A model generated the notes under the pieces. It ran no database searches, was not told the origin of the DNA, and saw only the letters and a list, made by a program, of their open reading frames with translations. A stretch of 64,000 bases of DNA from Margaritispora aquatica (taxonomy: Eukaryota; Ascomycota; Leotiomycetes; Helotiales; Discinellaceae). Both the position numbers and the translations under genes were made by a program. The first letter of the stretch is position 1, and each line of letters begins with the position of its first letter. Positions 11,149 through 23,006 of the stretch are shown here, piece by piece. Location of the stretch: assembly GCA_007644065.1 (NCBI GenBank), contig VJWN01000005.1:1612001-1676000 (forward strand), read 5' to 3'.

Positions 11149-13035
11149 ATGGTATTCTTACTTGATTATTTACAGCATCGTAGGGATTGGTAAGAGAAAC
11201 TATCCAACCCCGCGTTTCGCTGAACCATTGTCTCGTAGAATCCGAATACTAACTCAAACCCAGCAATTTCAAGCAAGCTGAACGAGCACAACGAATTGCA
11301 GATTTGAAGGATCCAAGCAAGAATGGCGATCATTATGACGGACCGCTAACCAATCTCAATCGACAAATTCTCTCGAAATCCATTGAAGAGCTAGTTCAAG
11401 ATGTCCATAAGCAGACGATCCAACCCATTGATATCCTCCGCGCGTACGGCAAGGCAGCTCTCAAAGCACACGAGAAGACAAATAGCGTGACTGAGGTTAT
11501 GATAGAAGCTGCAGAGGGCTGGACGAAAGATGGAAGCATCGATTTCAAGGGACCGCTGGCTGGAATCCCCATCTCGCTAAAGGACTCGATTGTGGTGAAG
11601 GGTTTCGATACCACAGTGGGTTATAGTAGCAATGTGGGAAATAAGGGAGAGAAAGATGGAACTATGGTCCGGATTCTGAAAGATGCCGGGGCGATACCAT
11701 ACGTGAAGACGAATCTTCCAGTCACACTTTTAAGCTTCGAAAGTACAAATGATGTTTGGGGACGATGTACTAATCCACATAATAGCAAGTACTCTCCGGG
11801 TGGATCTACAGGTGGCGAAGCTGCTTTGATGGCTGCAGGTGGAGGAAGAATTGGAATTGGTTCAGGTTTGTCGTCAAGACTAGATTTGGTGTCCTGAACT
11901 GACAAAATGCGTCAGATGTCGCAGGTTCAGTCAGAGCACCAGCTCACTTTTCTGGAATATATAGTTTGAGATGTTCTACTGGGCGATGGCCGAAGAACGG
12001 AATGGTCACTAGCATGCCGGGTCAAGAAGGCATTCCCAGTGTCTTTAGTCCTATGTCTCGAACTCTAGGAGATTTATCTTATTTTACGAAATCTATGATT
12101 GGCATGAAACCTTGGACATACGATCACTCGGTCCACCCAATTCCATGGAGAGAGGATACCTACAAGGAATTTGAAGACAAGGCGAGATTCAAAATTGGTG
12201 TGCTAAGGACCGATGGAGTTGTTGATCCAAGTCCAGCTTGTGTCAGAGCTGTCGATATGGTAGTTGCCGCTCTAAAAAAAGAAGGCCATGAGATCACCAA
12301 CGTCAATCCTCCGTCACCGTATGAAGCTCTTTACCTTGGATCTCAACTTCTCAATGCTGATGGTTGCAAAACTTTCAAGTCATTCTTCAGGACGGGCGAG
12401 TGGGAAGACGCTGGTGCGAAGCAGATGTCCTGGTTGATGTCGCTTCCTCGTCCATTCAAATACGTGTACTATCTTTGGGTCAAGTATGTCAGGCGAGATG
12501 ACGTTTGGGCTGGTCTCATCGCTGATTGGAAGGAGAAATCTGCTTATGAGCAGTGGAAGTTCGTTGCGAAGAGGGAGGCATATAAAGCTAAATGGCATGA
12601 TTGGTGGGAGCAAGAGGCTGAGATTGATTTCATGATCACGCCTCCAAATGCCACTCCTGCTGTTCCACATGATGGTATGCATGATGCCGTCAGCAGCTGT
12701 GGCTATACATTTCTTTTCAACCTTGTAAGTCTTTCTCACTTCATCCATAGATTGATAAGTCTTAATAATGACAGCTCGATTACACGTGCGGCATTATACC
12801 CATCACACACGTTGACAAAGCAGTTGATCAGCTTCCATCTAACTTCAACATCAAGAAGCTCAATGGCGTAGCACAAGGTGCATATAAGCACTACGACGCA
12901 ACAGCCATGCATGGTCTTCCGGTCGCGGTGCAGATTGTAGGCCAGAGGTTGGAGGAGGAGAAAGTTCTTGCGGTGATGAAGAGGGTCGAGGATGCGATGG
13001 GGAATGAGCAATACCAGTTATTGGAGCTGGATTGA
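11149..13035 (+). CDS. Amidase-signature family amidase
   Basis: Four exons (11149-11189, 11264-11865, 11916-12724, 12775-13035) encode about 570 residues. Splicing restores the typical fungal opening HRRDCNFKQAERAQRIADL. Amidase-signature enzymes hydrolyse amides with a Ser-cisSer-Lys triad. The Lys is in PISLKDSIVVKG, the Gly/Ser-rich stretch is PGGSTGGEAALMA, and the nucleophile loop DVAGSVRAPAHF is created precisely by the second splice junction. The family includes acetamidases and more general amidases; the substrate cannot be read from sequence. No signal peptide is visible, so it is probably cytosolic. Divergent from the MBL-fold gene. Confidence 0.93.
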
Positions 13036-13608
13036 GAATTGCGTCCGGTGACGGAGGGGAGTAGGGGGTAATGGGGCGTTCATGTATTGAATGGGTTGCA
13101 GGCGTTTTGGTTAAGTTCGAAGTGTTGCATTATTGCGAAGCGAGGGGAGTGTTATTCGAGGAGTGCAAGACAATATGAAGCGAATTCACGCCAATTGCTC
13201 ACTTGGAACACAGAACAGTGAGGAGCTCGGCACCGAATTGCAATATCTACAAAAACACCCGCCATGTTTACGGTTATATTTCCATATTTGTCAACTTATT
13301 TTCGACTTTACATTCGCTTAATAGAAATGACTTCATACTGACGCTCCGAGGACCGGAGTGCGGGGCAATGTGTTTTCCCCACTTACACAATCACTAACTC
13401 GCTTCACTTCACTACACAACGCTTCAAGTCTCTATCAAGTTTGTATAAAAGCTGGCAATCCCATCTACTACCAAGGTTAAGTTCTTAACATACATACCTT
13501 CTTCCCACCTCATTTCGTACACACTGTCTTCGCATCTTCCATCAATCGCAACACTTCCGATTATAATCGCCTCATCACTTCAAAATAATAACGCAAACCA
13601 TAGCCGAG
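13036..13608. other. Intergenic, upstream of the methyltransferase
   Basis: No gene is supported here. The region contains the amidase 3' end and the methyltransferase promoter; the last 150 bp are CT-rich, as is common just upstream of fungal start codons. Confidence 0.5.
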
Positions 13609-14794
13609 ATGACGACCACAACCGAGGAGAAGAAAGAGCACTGGACCTCAGAGGTGAGAAATCCATCGTATCCTAGTCTTCTGTTATTAGTTAGTATGAG
13701 CTTTTGAACTGAACACATCGCTTTCGCAGGAATATCAGAATTCTGCCAGTTTCGTCCCCAAGCTCGCGACGAAAGTGATAGGGTGGCTGGACGCGCAGCC
13801 AGATGATCGGATTCTCGATATTGGGTGCGGTGGTTCGTTCCCCCTTTTCTCCCGCCTGTCTTATGTTTGGTCTCACATATTCTCCTCTCTTCCTAAGATC
13901 ATCGTTACTTCAAATCTCTACTCCTTAACCTCCCCAACCGCTTCTGCCATAATCTGACATGGCCTGCTTGCCATAAGCGAAGTTCAACTGAAAAATTGAT
14001 GTTGCAATTCACACTAACACCACGAAACAGACGGCGTGATTAACGTCGACATCGCGCGCATCCTCGCTAGAGGAAGCGGTCACATCCACGGCATAGATTC
14101 CTCGGAATCCATGATCGCCTCCGCACGGAAGGCAGTTGAGAGCGATGCTTCTATTTCCAAGAACTGCACTTTTGAAGGTACCCCCCATTCTCATGCTTCT
14201 AAAACACACACATCAACGCTAACAAACACCACAGTCCTGGACGCAACAGACCTCCTCTCGCACCACTCCCAAACAGGAACGACCTACGACAAAATCTTCT
14301 CCAACGCAGCCATGCACTGGATCCTGCGGGACCCAACCTCGCACCTCCCCTTCTTCCGGGGCGTGCACGCCTCGCTCATCCCAGGCGGCCAGTTCTTCTT
14401 CGAGATGGGCGGCCAAGGCTGCGTGGCCGAGATGCGATCGACGATGCTCTCGGTGGTATCCCGACGTGTCGGACTCTCCGCCGCGCTGGCAGCGGATCCG
14501 TTTTTCTTCCCTGACGAGGCCTGGATGCGCGACATGCTGGAGGTCCAGGTGGGCGGGTTCCAGGTCGAGAAGTTGGAGCTGGAGTATAGACCGACGCGCG
14601 TGGTGGATGAGGGGGGCGTGGAGGTGTGGTTGAGGTTGATGGGGAAGAAGATCTTTGAGCTCCTTGGAGAGGGGGAGGAGAGGAGGGAGGCGGAACGAGA
14701 GGCTGCGAGGATTTTGGAACAGGTTTGTGCGGCTCCGGGAGGTGGAACGTGGATTGGATATGTGAGATTGAGGGGAGTTATTAGGCGGATTTAG
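13609..14794 (+). CDS. SAM-dependent class I methyltransferase
   Basis: Four exons (13609-13653, 13730-13832, 14031-14177, 14235-14794) give about 284 residues. Splicing produces motif I ILDIGCGDGVINVDIA, the SAM-binding loop of Rossmann-type methyltransferases, followed by the acidic ribose-binding end HIHGIDSSESMI. FSNAAMHWILRDP and LIPGGQFFFEMGG correspond to motifs IV-VI and resemble trans-aconitate/UbiE-like small-molecule methyltransferases. The substrate is unknown. The second intron (13833-14030, 198 nt) is longer than most here and uses a GTTCGT donor. Convergent with the Zn2Cys6 regulator. Confidence 0.9.
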
Positions 14795-15402
14795 CTCATG
14801 TGGATGGCGGCTTGGGGAATGCATGATTTTGTTTGGGACTTTATGGAGTATGCAATGTGCAATTCAATGAGAAACACTACATCTGCGCACATAGAACTCC
14901 ATCTCACAAATCCCGATGTTCAAGCCAAAAACAGAGTTCAGAATTGCGACAGAGGATATAATATTGACGTACTCGCCCGACTGATATCGAGGCAAATACA
15001 GATATGCAAGCCCTCCCACCATCCCAATATGCTGTCATTCAACATGCTTAATTAATCTACTCATGAGATCATGATTTCATCCCTCCACCCCCGCGCCGCC
15101 CAATGTCCATGGTGTAGTAGACCTGTTTCCGCGCTATCCTGAACGCCGCGCGCCGAAATGATTGCTCACTTTCCATATACAACTTCTTTGCTATATCGCT
15201 CACGACTACCCTCCACTTCTTCACATTACCACTCCACACTTCTCTCCGTTAAGATCTTCTCCCACCTGTTTCAGTTCCACTCCAGCCCATCGAATCAGCA
15301 GTTCGAGGGAAGATGATTGCCTGGTTTCCAGACCGTGGCTTTGGTTTATGCTTGACGCATCATGATAGTTACTTTTCAATCACTTGTCGCTTTTCAAACT
15401 CT
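14795..15402. other. Convergent 3' intergenic region
   Basis: Spacer between the methyltransferase and the transcription factor, both ending here. No gene or structured element is recognised. Confidence 0.5.
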
Positions 15403-18244
15403 TCACCTCGCCCGCTTGACAGAAACGCCACTATCCTCAAACTCCCACTGTCTCTTCAATCCACCCTCGTACACCTGCGCCACTGAATCCTGCCACATGC
15501 TAGGGCTGACAAAGCTCGGGATCGGCGCGCCGGAATACTGTTGCGGTGGTAATTGTTGCTGCTGGTGTTGCTGAGAACCATTAGGTGGCACGCTGAGATT
15601 TGGGAGGCTCTGCTGCAGCTCTGGGAGCGAGGGCAGTTCTTGAGCACCTGACACGGCAAGTTTTAGAGGGGTGGCTTGGGGAGCAGCAGAGTTTGCGCTC
15701 TGAACAGGGGGTGCCGTACCAAATGTGGTGTTCCACTGGCTGTGAGGGATCATGTCAGCTTTGTGCCTCTCGGGAACGCGAAGCGGGGATAAGTGGGGTT
15801 GGGAAAGAAAGGGAAGCTTACTCAAAAATAGGCGCAGGATTCCAGCTCGAGGCATCGCCCCCTGTGGAGGGCTGGGGGTTACGCTGTCCGGTGGCCATCA
15901 TGACAAGAGACTGTACGGCAGGAGAGTCACTTTTCGATCCTCCTGCGCTGATCGGTGAGATAGGGTGGGCGTAACTGACTGGTTGGGGGGCATGGCGTTG
16001 CTCTAGATTTCCTTGCTGCTGAGAGGCCGAGTGGATGCTTCCCTGGCGATATTGCGACCCTCCACGAGGTGGGCTGTTGTGAGCTGGAGCAGCTGGACTG
16101 CCGTATGGAAAGCTTGGCTTCAGAACAAAAGGCTTGCGAGTGTCTGCCGAAAACGCTTCGCGGAGTGCGTCGATTTGCTGTTGCATGTCCGGCATTGGCC
16201 ATGAGCTGGTACATTTTTCTAAAATCCTCATGTGTCGGGTGAAGTACTCGCGAGCATCGGTGTTGAGATCAGGATCCGGAGATGTAAGAGCAACCTAGTG
16301 TGGTTTAGCATAAAAATATAACAATTTGCGCGTAGTAAAACATACCAGATGAAGAACAGTGCAAGTCAAGATACAATATATAGTGAAGTTGATACCTCTT
16401 TGCATGCACAACAGCCCAGTCAAGCCAAATGATTGGAGAACCGATTCTTGCAGTCGGCATAACAGCTTTGCGGACGAGTAGCAAATCATCATATGTTGCT
16501 TCCATCCTCCATCGTTTCCTGTCGGCTCCATAAACGTGAGTTGTGGTCGATGAAGCATAATTATACTAAGATAATAATACGAGTGGAGGTTTCCAATGAA
16601 GTGCGAGGGCAGCCACGGGGGTGCACCATTTGGAAGAAACGTTATTTGCAAATCCACAGGGAGATCATTCATCCAAGATTCGAAAGAAGGATTTAGCTGC
16701 ACAAATTCTGGATCTATTCCCCACTCCTTCTTCTTCTTTATCCGTGCATAAACATTGTTCATTCGTCGAACGTTGCGGACAATTTTCGTAAAGTAGGTGA
16801 AGTTTCGTGTGGTGTGAAATTCGGAATCATCACCACTATGAGCAGATCTCGGTATGCTCAAGTCAAGTGATTCCATATCAACAGCTAGATCAGTGCGTCC
16901 TTTCTTCAAGTTAGATATGTGTTCAGTATTCTGCGTGCAATAGCTTACCTTGAGGAGACCCAATCATCAGTTCGCACACAAATATAGTCTGCCATATCCG
17001 AGTTTTGGTGATGCAATCGGCGAGATCAGAGCCACAAGGTCTACCTGCCTTGTGTTCTTCGAAGTGCTCGTCGAGCCCAAGATCCTTTGCCATCTGTACA
17101 CATGAGACAACAGTCATCCATGATCTGAAATAATATCCTCTTTGTGGCGCAGCTTCTCTAGCCTTGAGAATAATCAACAGAGCCTGGAGGGTACTCAATC
17201 GCGGGACATCCATGAAAGAATCGGCATGTTCTGTATGCTGGTCAGAAAGTGTTTAGTAACTGTATGAGAAAAAAGTACTTACTTGACGCTAAAGCAAGCC
17301 ATTGATGTCCTTGCGACGGCTCATCCGCGAGCCTTCCAGCTATGGCGAAGATAGCTTCTAGTATAAGCGGGGAAATGGACTCTCGATTAGTGTGCCACTG
17401 TTGATAAAATAGTGCCTTGTTGAGCACAGGAACATACGGATGCACATTCATGAAGTACAGATCAAAGTACTGTAAGACTGTGTCATCGTCAGGCATCAAC
17501 TCTGGCGGTATGCGCACTTTCATATCCGGACCAGACAAAGATGGGAGGCTGTTCTTGTAGGTATCAACCTCCTCAAAAGCCGGTTCTTCGACCATTGATT
17601 TGTTCCTAGTCTTGTTATTGAGATATGGGGCTAGCACATGTTAGAGCTGTCTCCGCATGATTGGGGCCAGACACCGTACCTGTTCCAGCTTCGTTCATCC
17701 TCAGTTCACCCAACAAATCGGCTAAGTTTTGCTGGCCATATTGATCTTGTTCGTAAGTCTCCGGAGAATGTGGATGAGGCACCTGTTGAGGAATCGGGGG
17801 CGCCGAATAGACTGGTTGAGGATGCGAGTATGGTTGGTGTTCTACATTTAGTACACTAACTGAATTTTGTAAATTTCCATAATGCATGCTTCCCTGGCTA
17901 TGACTCGATGGAGGCTCGCCATATGGACCTTGTTGGTAAACTCCCACTGGATCAGGATATGGAATATGTTGAGTGTAGATTGGTGGCACGTTCTTATGTG
18001 GTGCAGCCATGTGATGTTGCATGGAAACTTGTTGGTGGTAGTCATCGTCACCACTTCCACCACTCTCATATTCCACCCTCTCTTGTTCAAATCCTTGACC
18101 ATTTGATGCAAAGTCGCGATCGTAGTTGACGGTAGGAGGAACGCAGTGGAGTTTCAATCGGATACATGCGGAACACGGCCAGGTATTGGTTGTTGCTGCG
18201 TCGCATTTTATTTTTCGTCTTCGGCAACCCTCACACGCTCTCAT
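15403..18244 (-). CDS. Zn2Cys6 transcription factor with fungal-specific domain
   Basis: Six exons (17680-18244, 17283-17630, 16949-17230, 16346-16899, 15822-16294, 15403-15739) sum to 2559 nt, giving 852 residues. The N-terminus MRACEGCRRRKIKCD followed by WPCSACIRLKLHC is a binuclear zinc cluster, C-x2-C-x6-C twice with a loop of about 11 residues. A His/Pro/Gln-rich linker leads to a fungal_trans (middle homology) region beginning near FDLYFMNVHPYVPVLNK, with DVPRLSTLQALLIILKARE and PQGRTDLAVDMES. The C-terminus is Gln/Pro-rich and ends with a conserved-looking segment, FVSPSMWQDSVAQVYEGGLKR. It should be a nuclear DNA-binding regulator, probably of a metabolic pathway; I could not tie it to a named factor. 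The cluster begins almost at the start codon, so an extra upstream 5' exon is possible although I found no good donor. Confidence 0.93.
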
Positions 18245-20994
18245 AACTATGCGCGATCAGCACCAATCCTCTACCAAGAGCAACCAACCTACCCTTCAGC
18301 CGTTTATGTCGGTTGTGCTCATCTACAAACACATAATCTACAGGCTTGTTAGAGTTGACATGTTTTGCGCAGATTGATTGTGCGCACTCTTTTGATTCTC
18401 TCGTTGCCCAAAATTGGTGGGCGCAAATGAGAAGCTCTGCATCTGAGAGCTTTGTGGGAGCAGTCTTCTTGCTCCTTGGTCTCCAACCATTGTATATTGC
18501 ATGCGGTGATGGGTCTGCTGATGTCTGCCCTCAGAACTGGTCGCGTCCGCACACTGCGTGCCAAATTTCGTCCCTCAAAAGTGTCTTGTCGCGCTGTGTT
18601 GATCGATCTCGATATACTTCTGGAGCCTCTCGACAAGAGTGGACAATGACCGATAGTAAAGATGATGATAGCGGCGGATACCTTTAACTTTAAGAGTTCG
18701 GCAAGGATCCAGAGACTCCCCTCAAGGTTCTTAAAGATGCCCTGAAAATGATTAGCAAGGCCACGAGTCTTTGGACTAATCGAGATCAATAGAAGCTTGG
18801 ATATACGAAACCGCATAAGACGATCAGGGCATACCTTTATTGTATGGACTTGGGATCAAGGTGGCACCAACTCACTGCAGGAGTACAAGACGTAGATTGC
18901 CCAAGCCTGCCAGGCTACCCGCACAAACGGCAGATTGATTGTCCCTGGCTGAAGTGAACGACTCTGGAACTGCAGGCCTGTATGAACCGCTAGCTCGGTA
19001 GAAGAATGTCTCGAAACCCCGCAGAGGTAGAGTGTTGACCTAAAACGTATAAGAAGTAGATTACGAACAGACACCGCAGGAATTGGATAAGATTGGATTA
19101 ATGTCCCTAAGTGCAAGCGTCCGAATGTCCAATTTTTGTGGCCAGAAACCCTGTGTAGTGAGATGATATGTGTGGATGTACAAAGTACGAGTACCTTCGC
19201 ATACAGGATTGTGTGCAAAATCCCAAGCAACACTGCAGGATGGCCGCCGTAAAGATGCGAGGGATTACGCCTGGCTTCCTAGGCCTGTCAAACTCGTGGT
19301 ACCTCCGTAGGAAGACTAACGGCAGGTCAACCAACGGTATCGTCAAGGTATCGTTCCCCTGTATAAGAAGGTCAGGGCTTGAACAGAGGAAATCCAGGTT
19401 CAATTGCTGCCAGGGACCCCAGGGACCACCCATCCCTCCTTACTCTGACCTTCTGGGTTGATGGCGGAAACAACCAGGATACTGGTGAGAGCCCTGTCAC
19501 GAAAAAGCTCTTCACGTGCAATATCAAACCTCCATCAGCTCCACAAGTTCGCTGATGCCCAGGTCGTTTAAACATATGCCGAGGAAGCGGCCAGGCGGAC
19601 AATGATATGGCGGCTGATATTGTAAACTCCCCGCCTCCTTTGATTGATCAGAATATGACAAAGCAGTCCAGAGTGCGCTTTGCCGCAAGAAAAGGGGCTC
19701 GTTGTTTCCAATTGTCTTGCACATTGGACGAAAGCCTGCTGTGGAGAAGGGGTTAGGAGGTTTTGTTTTGTATAAGACAAGCTATTTTGAGATGTTTGAG
19801 GTCGACTATTAGAGGACTGATGGTGTTTGGGCTATCCCGCGCTTTCCATGTTGATGAGTCTGTCAAGGACTGGAATACATAGCATCGATGTCGCAGCAGT
19901 AGAGTATACCTTACTTACTGTACGTGGGCAAAAGAGAGACCATACGATGATATTGATACTGCAATTTCAAAATCTCCATTACAAATTGGTGTGTGTATGG
20001 ATATGGATATACAGTAGTGAGGGGGTGCTGCTCAACTGATAATCGGATGCAAAAAGGTTATTTAAGATGGTGTCACTCTGAAAGTCCGCAGTAGAGAATG
20101 ATTATCCACTTCTGCGCATCCTGCCGCTGTCAATCGTTGAATGTTACGGTAGCGCTTACAGCCATGAGAGAATGACGTTAACTATTCCTAAAACAGTAGT
20201 TACTATAATACTAGTGAGCTAGTCAGGTATTTCAGCGAATTCGGATAGATGTGGACTGATGATAGCTACTCGTACTTTCGCTTTCTGAAGAACATAGATA
20301 GTCGGCTAAAATCTTCAGCACTTCACAAGTGTCCTCAAAGACATTGGATGACAAGTCTTCCCAACATGTTGTAGTTGATAAAGAAGCACAAGTCAGAATC
20401 TACCTGATATGCTCATAGCTATATCATAAGATTCGCGATGTTGTAATAGTGCCAAAATAAAGATCGGGCAAACACTGGTTCCCAACTTTGAAGTGTGATA
20501 TCAAATCCACATATTAGTGACTGACAACTGTTATCCCTCTCCGTACCTAGCTTGCATATCCCTTGCGGCACGCCATCCCATCCCGTACCGAAGAACAAAG
20601 ACATCTCCAGATCCCGAATGACCAAAGTAACACATCCATTATATGGCATCATGTTAGCTGGACTTCGAGGAGCTTTCCTCTGAGATACGGCCGATACAAT
20701 CCTGGGGCTCAAATATTCTCGTATGACTTTGAGTGCCTGTAAGCGACCTCACCTAGATTTCGCAGTCCTTCAAATGATATCGCGTAGTTAGTTCTAAAGT
20801 CCCAGGTGATTAGTGAGGCTGTGCCCGCAAGAATATTAGATCTTCTACCGAAGCCATTGCCATGTCATCGCCAGACACAAACAGATCAGAGAAACTCGGC
20901 AGTTCGCTTTCGATCTATTATCCCAGCACAACGCATGGTGATATTGCAACAGACTAATGTACATATCGCCCTGCTCAACTCCTCGTGCTTCTAT
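18245..20994. other. Gene-poor region
   Basis: About 2.7 kb without a supportable gene. Several open stretches of 60-155 codons exist on both strands (for example 18349-18816 minus and 19168-19461 plus), but none has a recognisable domain, splice structure or consistent coding character. The first part holds the transcription-factor promoter. Confidence 0.5.
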
Positions 20995-21237
20995 CTATCC
21001 TTCCGTATGAGGTAAAAAACAATGTGCTTTCACTTTCGAGAAATGAAGATGAAGTGCTTTTATCGATTCCAAGGTTTGCAAAATCTCCGGCAAGACATGA
21101 TTTTGGCTGATCGGGAAAACACGGTGCTTCCAATCTTCCATGCATAAAGGGTCCTTGGGAATTGGGATCCTTGGTGCACCGTCCACCACCACCATGGCGA
21201 GCATGGCAAGAAATATGCAAATTGGGAATTTCTTCAT
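20995..21237 (-). CDS. Putative small secreted protein
   Basis: An 80-residue ORF starts MKKFPICIFLAMLAMVVVDG, a lysine-led hydrophobic stretch typical of a signal peptide with likely cleavage near residue 20. The mature part of about 60 residues is APRIPIPKDPLCMED... with two cysteines, one near each end, which could form one disulfide. It matches no family I know. The start was chosen because the signal-like core begins directly after this ATG; the reading frame extends further upstream without improving the case. It sits alone in gene-poor DNA. It could equally be a chance ORF, and introns could extend it. Confidence 0.35.
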   Translation of the reverse strand: MKKFPICIFLAMLAMVVVDGAPRIPIPKDPLCMEDWKHRVFPISQNHVLPEILQTLESIKALHLHFSKVKAHCFLPHTEG

Positions 21238-22205
21238 TCGGTCAACTGCAGAGGACATAGCGCCATCTGAACTGCTTGTTGGTAATCGCAATCTCGATAC
21301 GCAGAGCCGGCCAGATGAAAGTGATAAACTTTACATTGAAATATTGAATGTCCGCAATAATATCGCAACTATGCTCACTTTAGGACAGCTGATAAATTTC
21401 GCAACTGAAAGTTCAGCCGATAGATCAGCAGAGTTCGCTACTAAATGGTGGAAACATCCTTTAAGGTAAAGTGGACTTTCAGAAGATCCGATTCCCAGAT
21501 GCAAACTCAAATTCAGCTCATGGATAACCCTGCGATCAAAATTGAACATTCGAGAACGAAAGTCGAAAACAATTGATAACGAAAAATGGCAAACCTGAGT
21601 TCTGGTGAGGATGCTGATTTTGTACTCCAAGGAAGCGAATGATTTGCTGTGAGATTTTGGACTATATTTGCTCGCTGAAGCTCATTCGACCTATCAAGAG
21701 CTCGATTAGAAAGATGGCCATGTGTTTTATACTCACCTTGCTCTCCTTGATTCGAATTTTGCAAACGAATAATCAAGATTTCAAAAAGTTGTGATTTTGA
21801 TTCTTGAATTAAATACCTTAGCTTGACGCTGCAGAATGAATTTGGCGTCAGCCTCATCGAAAACAAAGATCTTCAGCCTTGATTGTGGCTTAACCAAAGC
21901 ACGCCAAGGTAAGTCGAGCTAGCCTTGCAGCCTTGTGCAGCTAGAGTGTGTATGTAATCAGGACTTGGCAGACATTGGAAATCGAGATGGCGAAAAAGAA
22001 ACCTCACCACTAAGTTTTTATCGACAGTCTATCCTTCAAACAACTCCTCGGAAGCCTCGCGGAAACTTTAAGGTAGATCTGAAGTTGAAGGTGTGAACTC
22101 AACATTTCAAAAACCTCAAATACTGCGAGATTTTCGTCTCCAATTTTAGAGAACATATCTGCTACCAGTGCCCCTCAATCGTTAACTACCCCGCCACTCA
22201 ACATC
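21238..22205. other. Intergenic, upstream of CIA2
   Basis: No supported gene. The proximal part should hold the CIA2 promoter and 5' leader. Short ORFs on both strands (21140-21469 plus, 21513-21866 minus) lack recognisable features. Confidence 0.5.
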
Positions 22206-23006
22206 ATGGCGAAGGATAATTTGAATCCGACAATCCTGAGTGCTTCTCAATTGCCCTCTCATCGTTCAAAGCGGAATAAGGGGACCCAATCCAAGGAGCA
22301 GACCTTTGAGGAAATAATGGCAGCTCCCCCAAGCTATGCCATGGATCCATTCTATCTATCGGATTTTTCGGACACAGAATCAGATGAATCAGCTCTAGAG
22401 CCTATCGACGAGCAGGAGATATATGGTAAGCCAGATCCTTTTAACACTCGTGAAAGTAAAATGTCTGAATTGTTATCGCTCCATGGACCTTGATAGACAG
22501 TTATGAATCGATGAATATCACAAGATATCAACGCATATGCTTTGTGTGCTTCATAATCGAGATATGCGGGTTCTGAACCAGCTTATTCTAAGGGCTTTGT
22601 TGAATATCTCAAAGCTGACATCCGTCTCACAGACCTCATTGCTCCAATTTCTGATCCTGAGCATCCTCTATCTCTTGAGGCGCTGGGTGTGGTAAAGCTT
22701 CAAGATGTCCACCTCACATCACCATCAGACTCCACAAACCCAGCTGCTCTTTCTCGAGTTCTGGTTGAACTCACGCCCACGGTGACGCATTGCTCTCTTG
22801 CAACTGTTATTGGTCTCGGGGTGCGTGTTCGGTTGGAACAAACATTACCTACTAGCTACCGAGTCGAGGTGAGAATCAAGAAAGACACACATAGTCAGGC
22901 CGAGGAGGTCAACAAGCAGCTAGCAGATAAGGAGCGAGTTGCTGCAGCTCTCGAGAACGCGAACCTCATGAAGATCTTGAGAGATATGCTGAAGCCCTGC
23001 ATTTAA
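22206..23006 (+). CDS. CIA2: MIP18/FAM96 family cytosolic Fe-S assembly factor
   Basis: Two exons (22206-22425 and 22633-23006) encode about 197 residues. The junction restores EIYDLIAPISDPEHPLSLEALGVV, the family's N-terminal signature, and the C-terminal half has THCSLATVIGLGVRVRLEQ with the conserved reactive cysteine, followed by EEVNKQLADKERVAAALEN. CIA2 works with CIA1 and MMS19 in the targeting complex that inserts Fe-S clusters into cytosolic and nuclear proteins such as DNA polymerases and helicases. The N-terminal 75 residues are a disordered, acidic extension, as in fungal homologues. The gene lies isolated within gene-poor DNA. Confidence 0.95.

Noticed and set aside
9534..14794. 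MBL protein, amidase and methyltransferase as a secondary-metabolite cluster
   Set aside because: There is no backbone synthase (PKS, NRPS, terpene cyclase or DMATS) or transporter in the neighbourhood, and the three genes have ordinary homologues. Adjacency alone is not enough.
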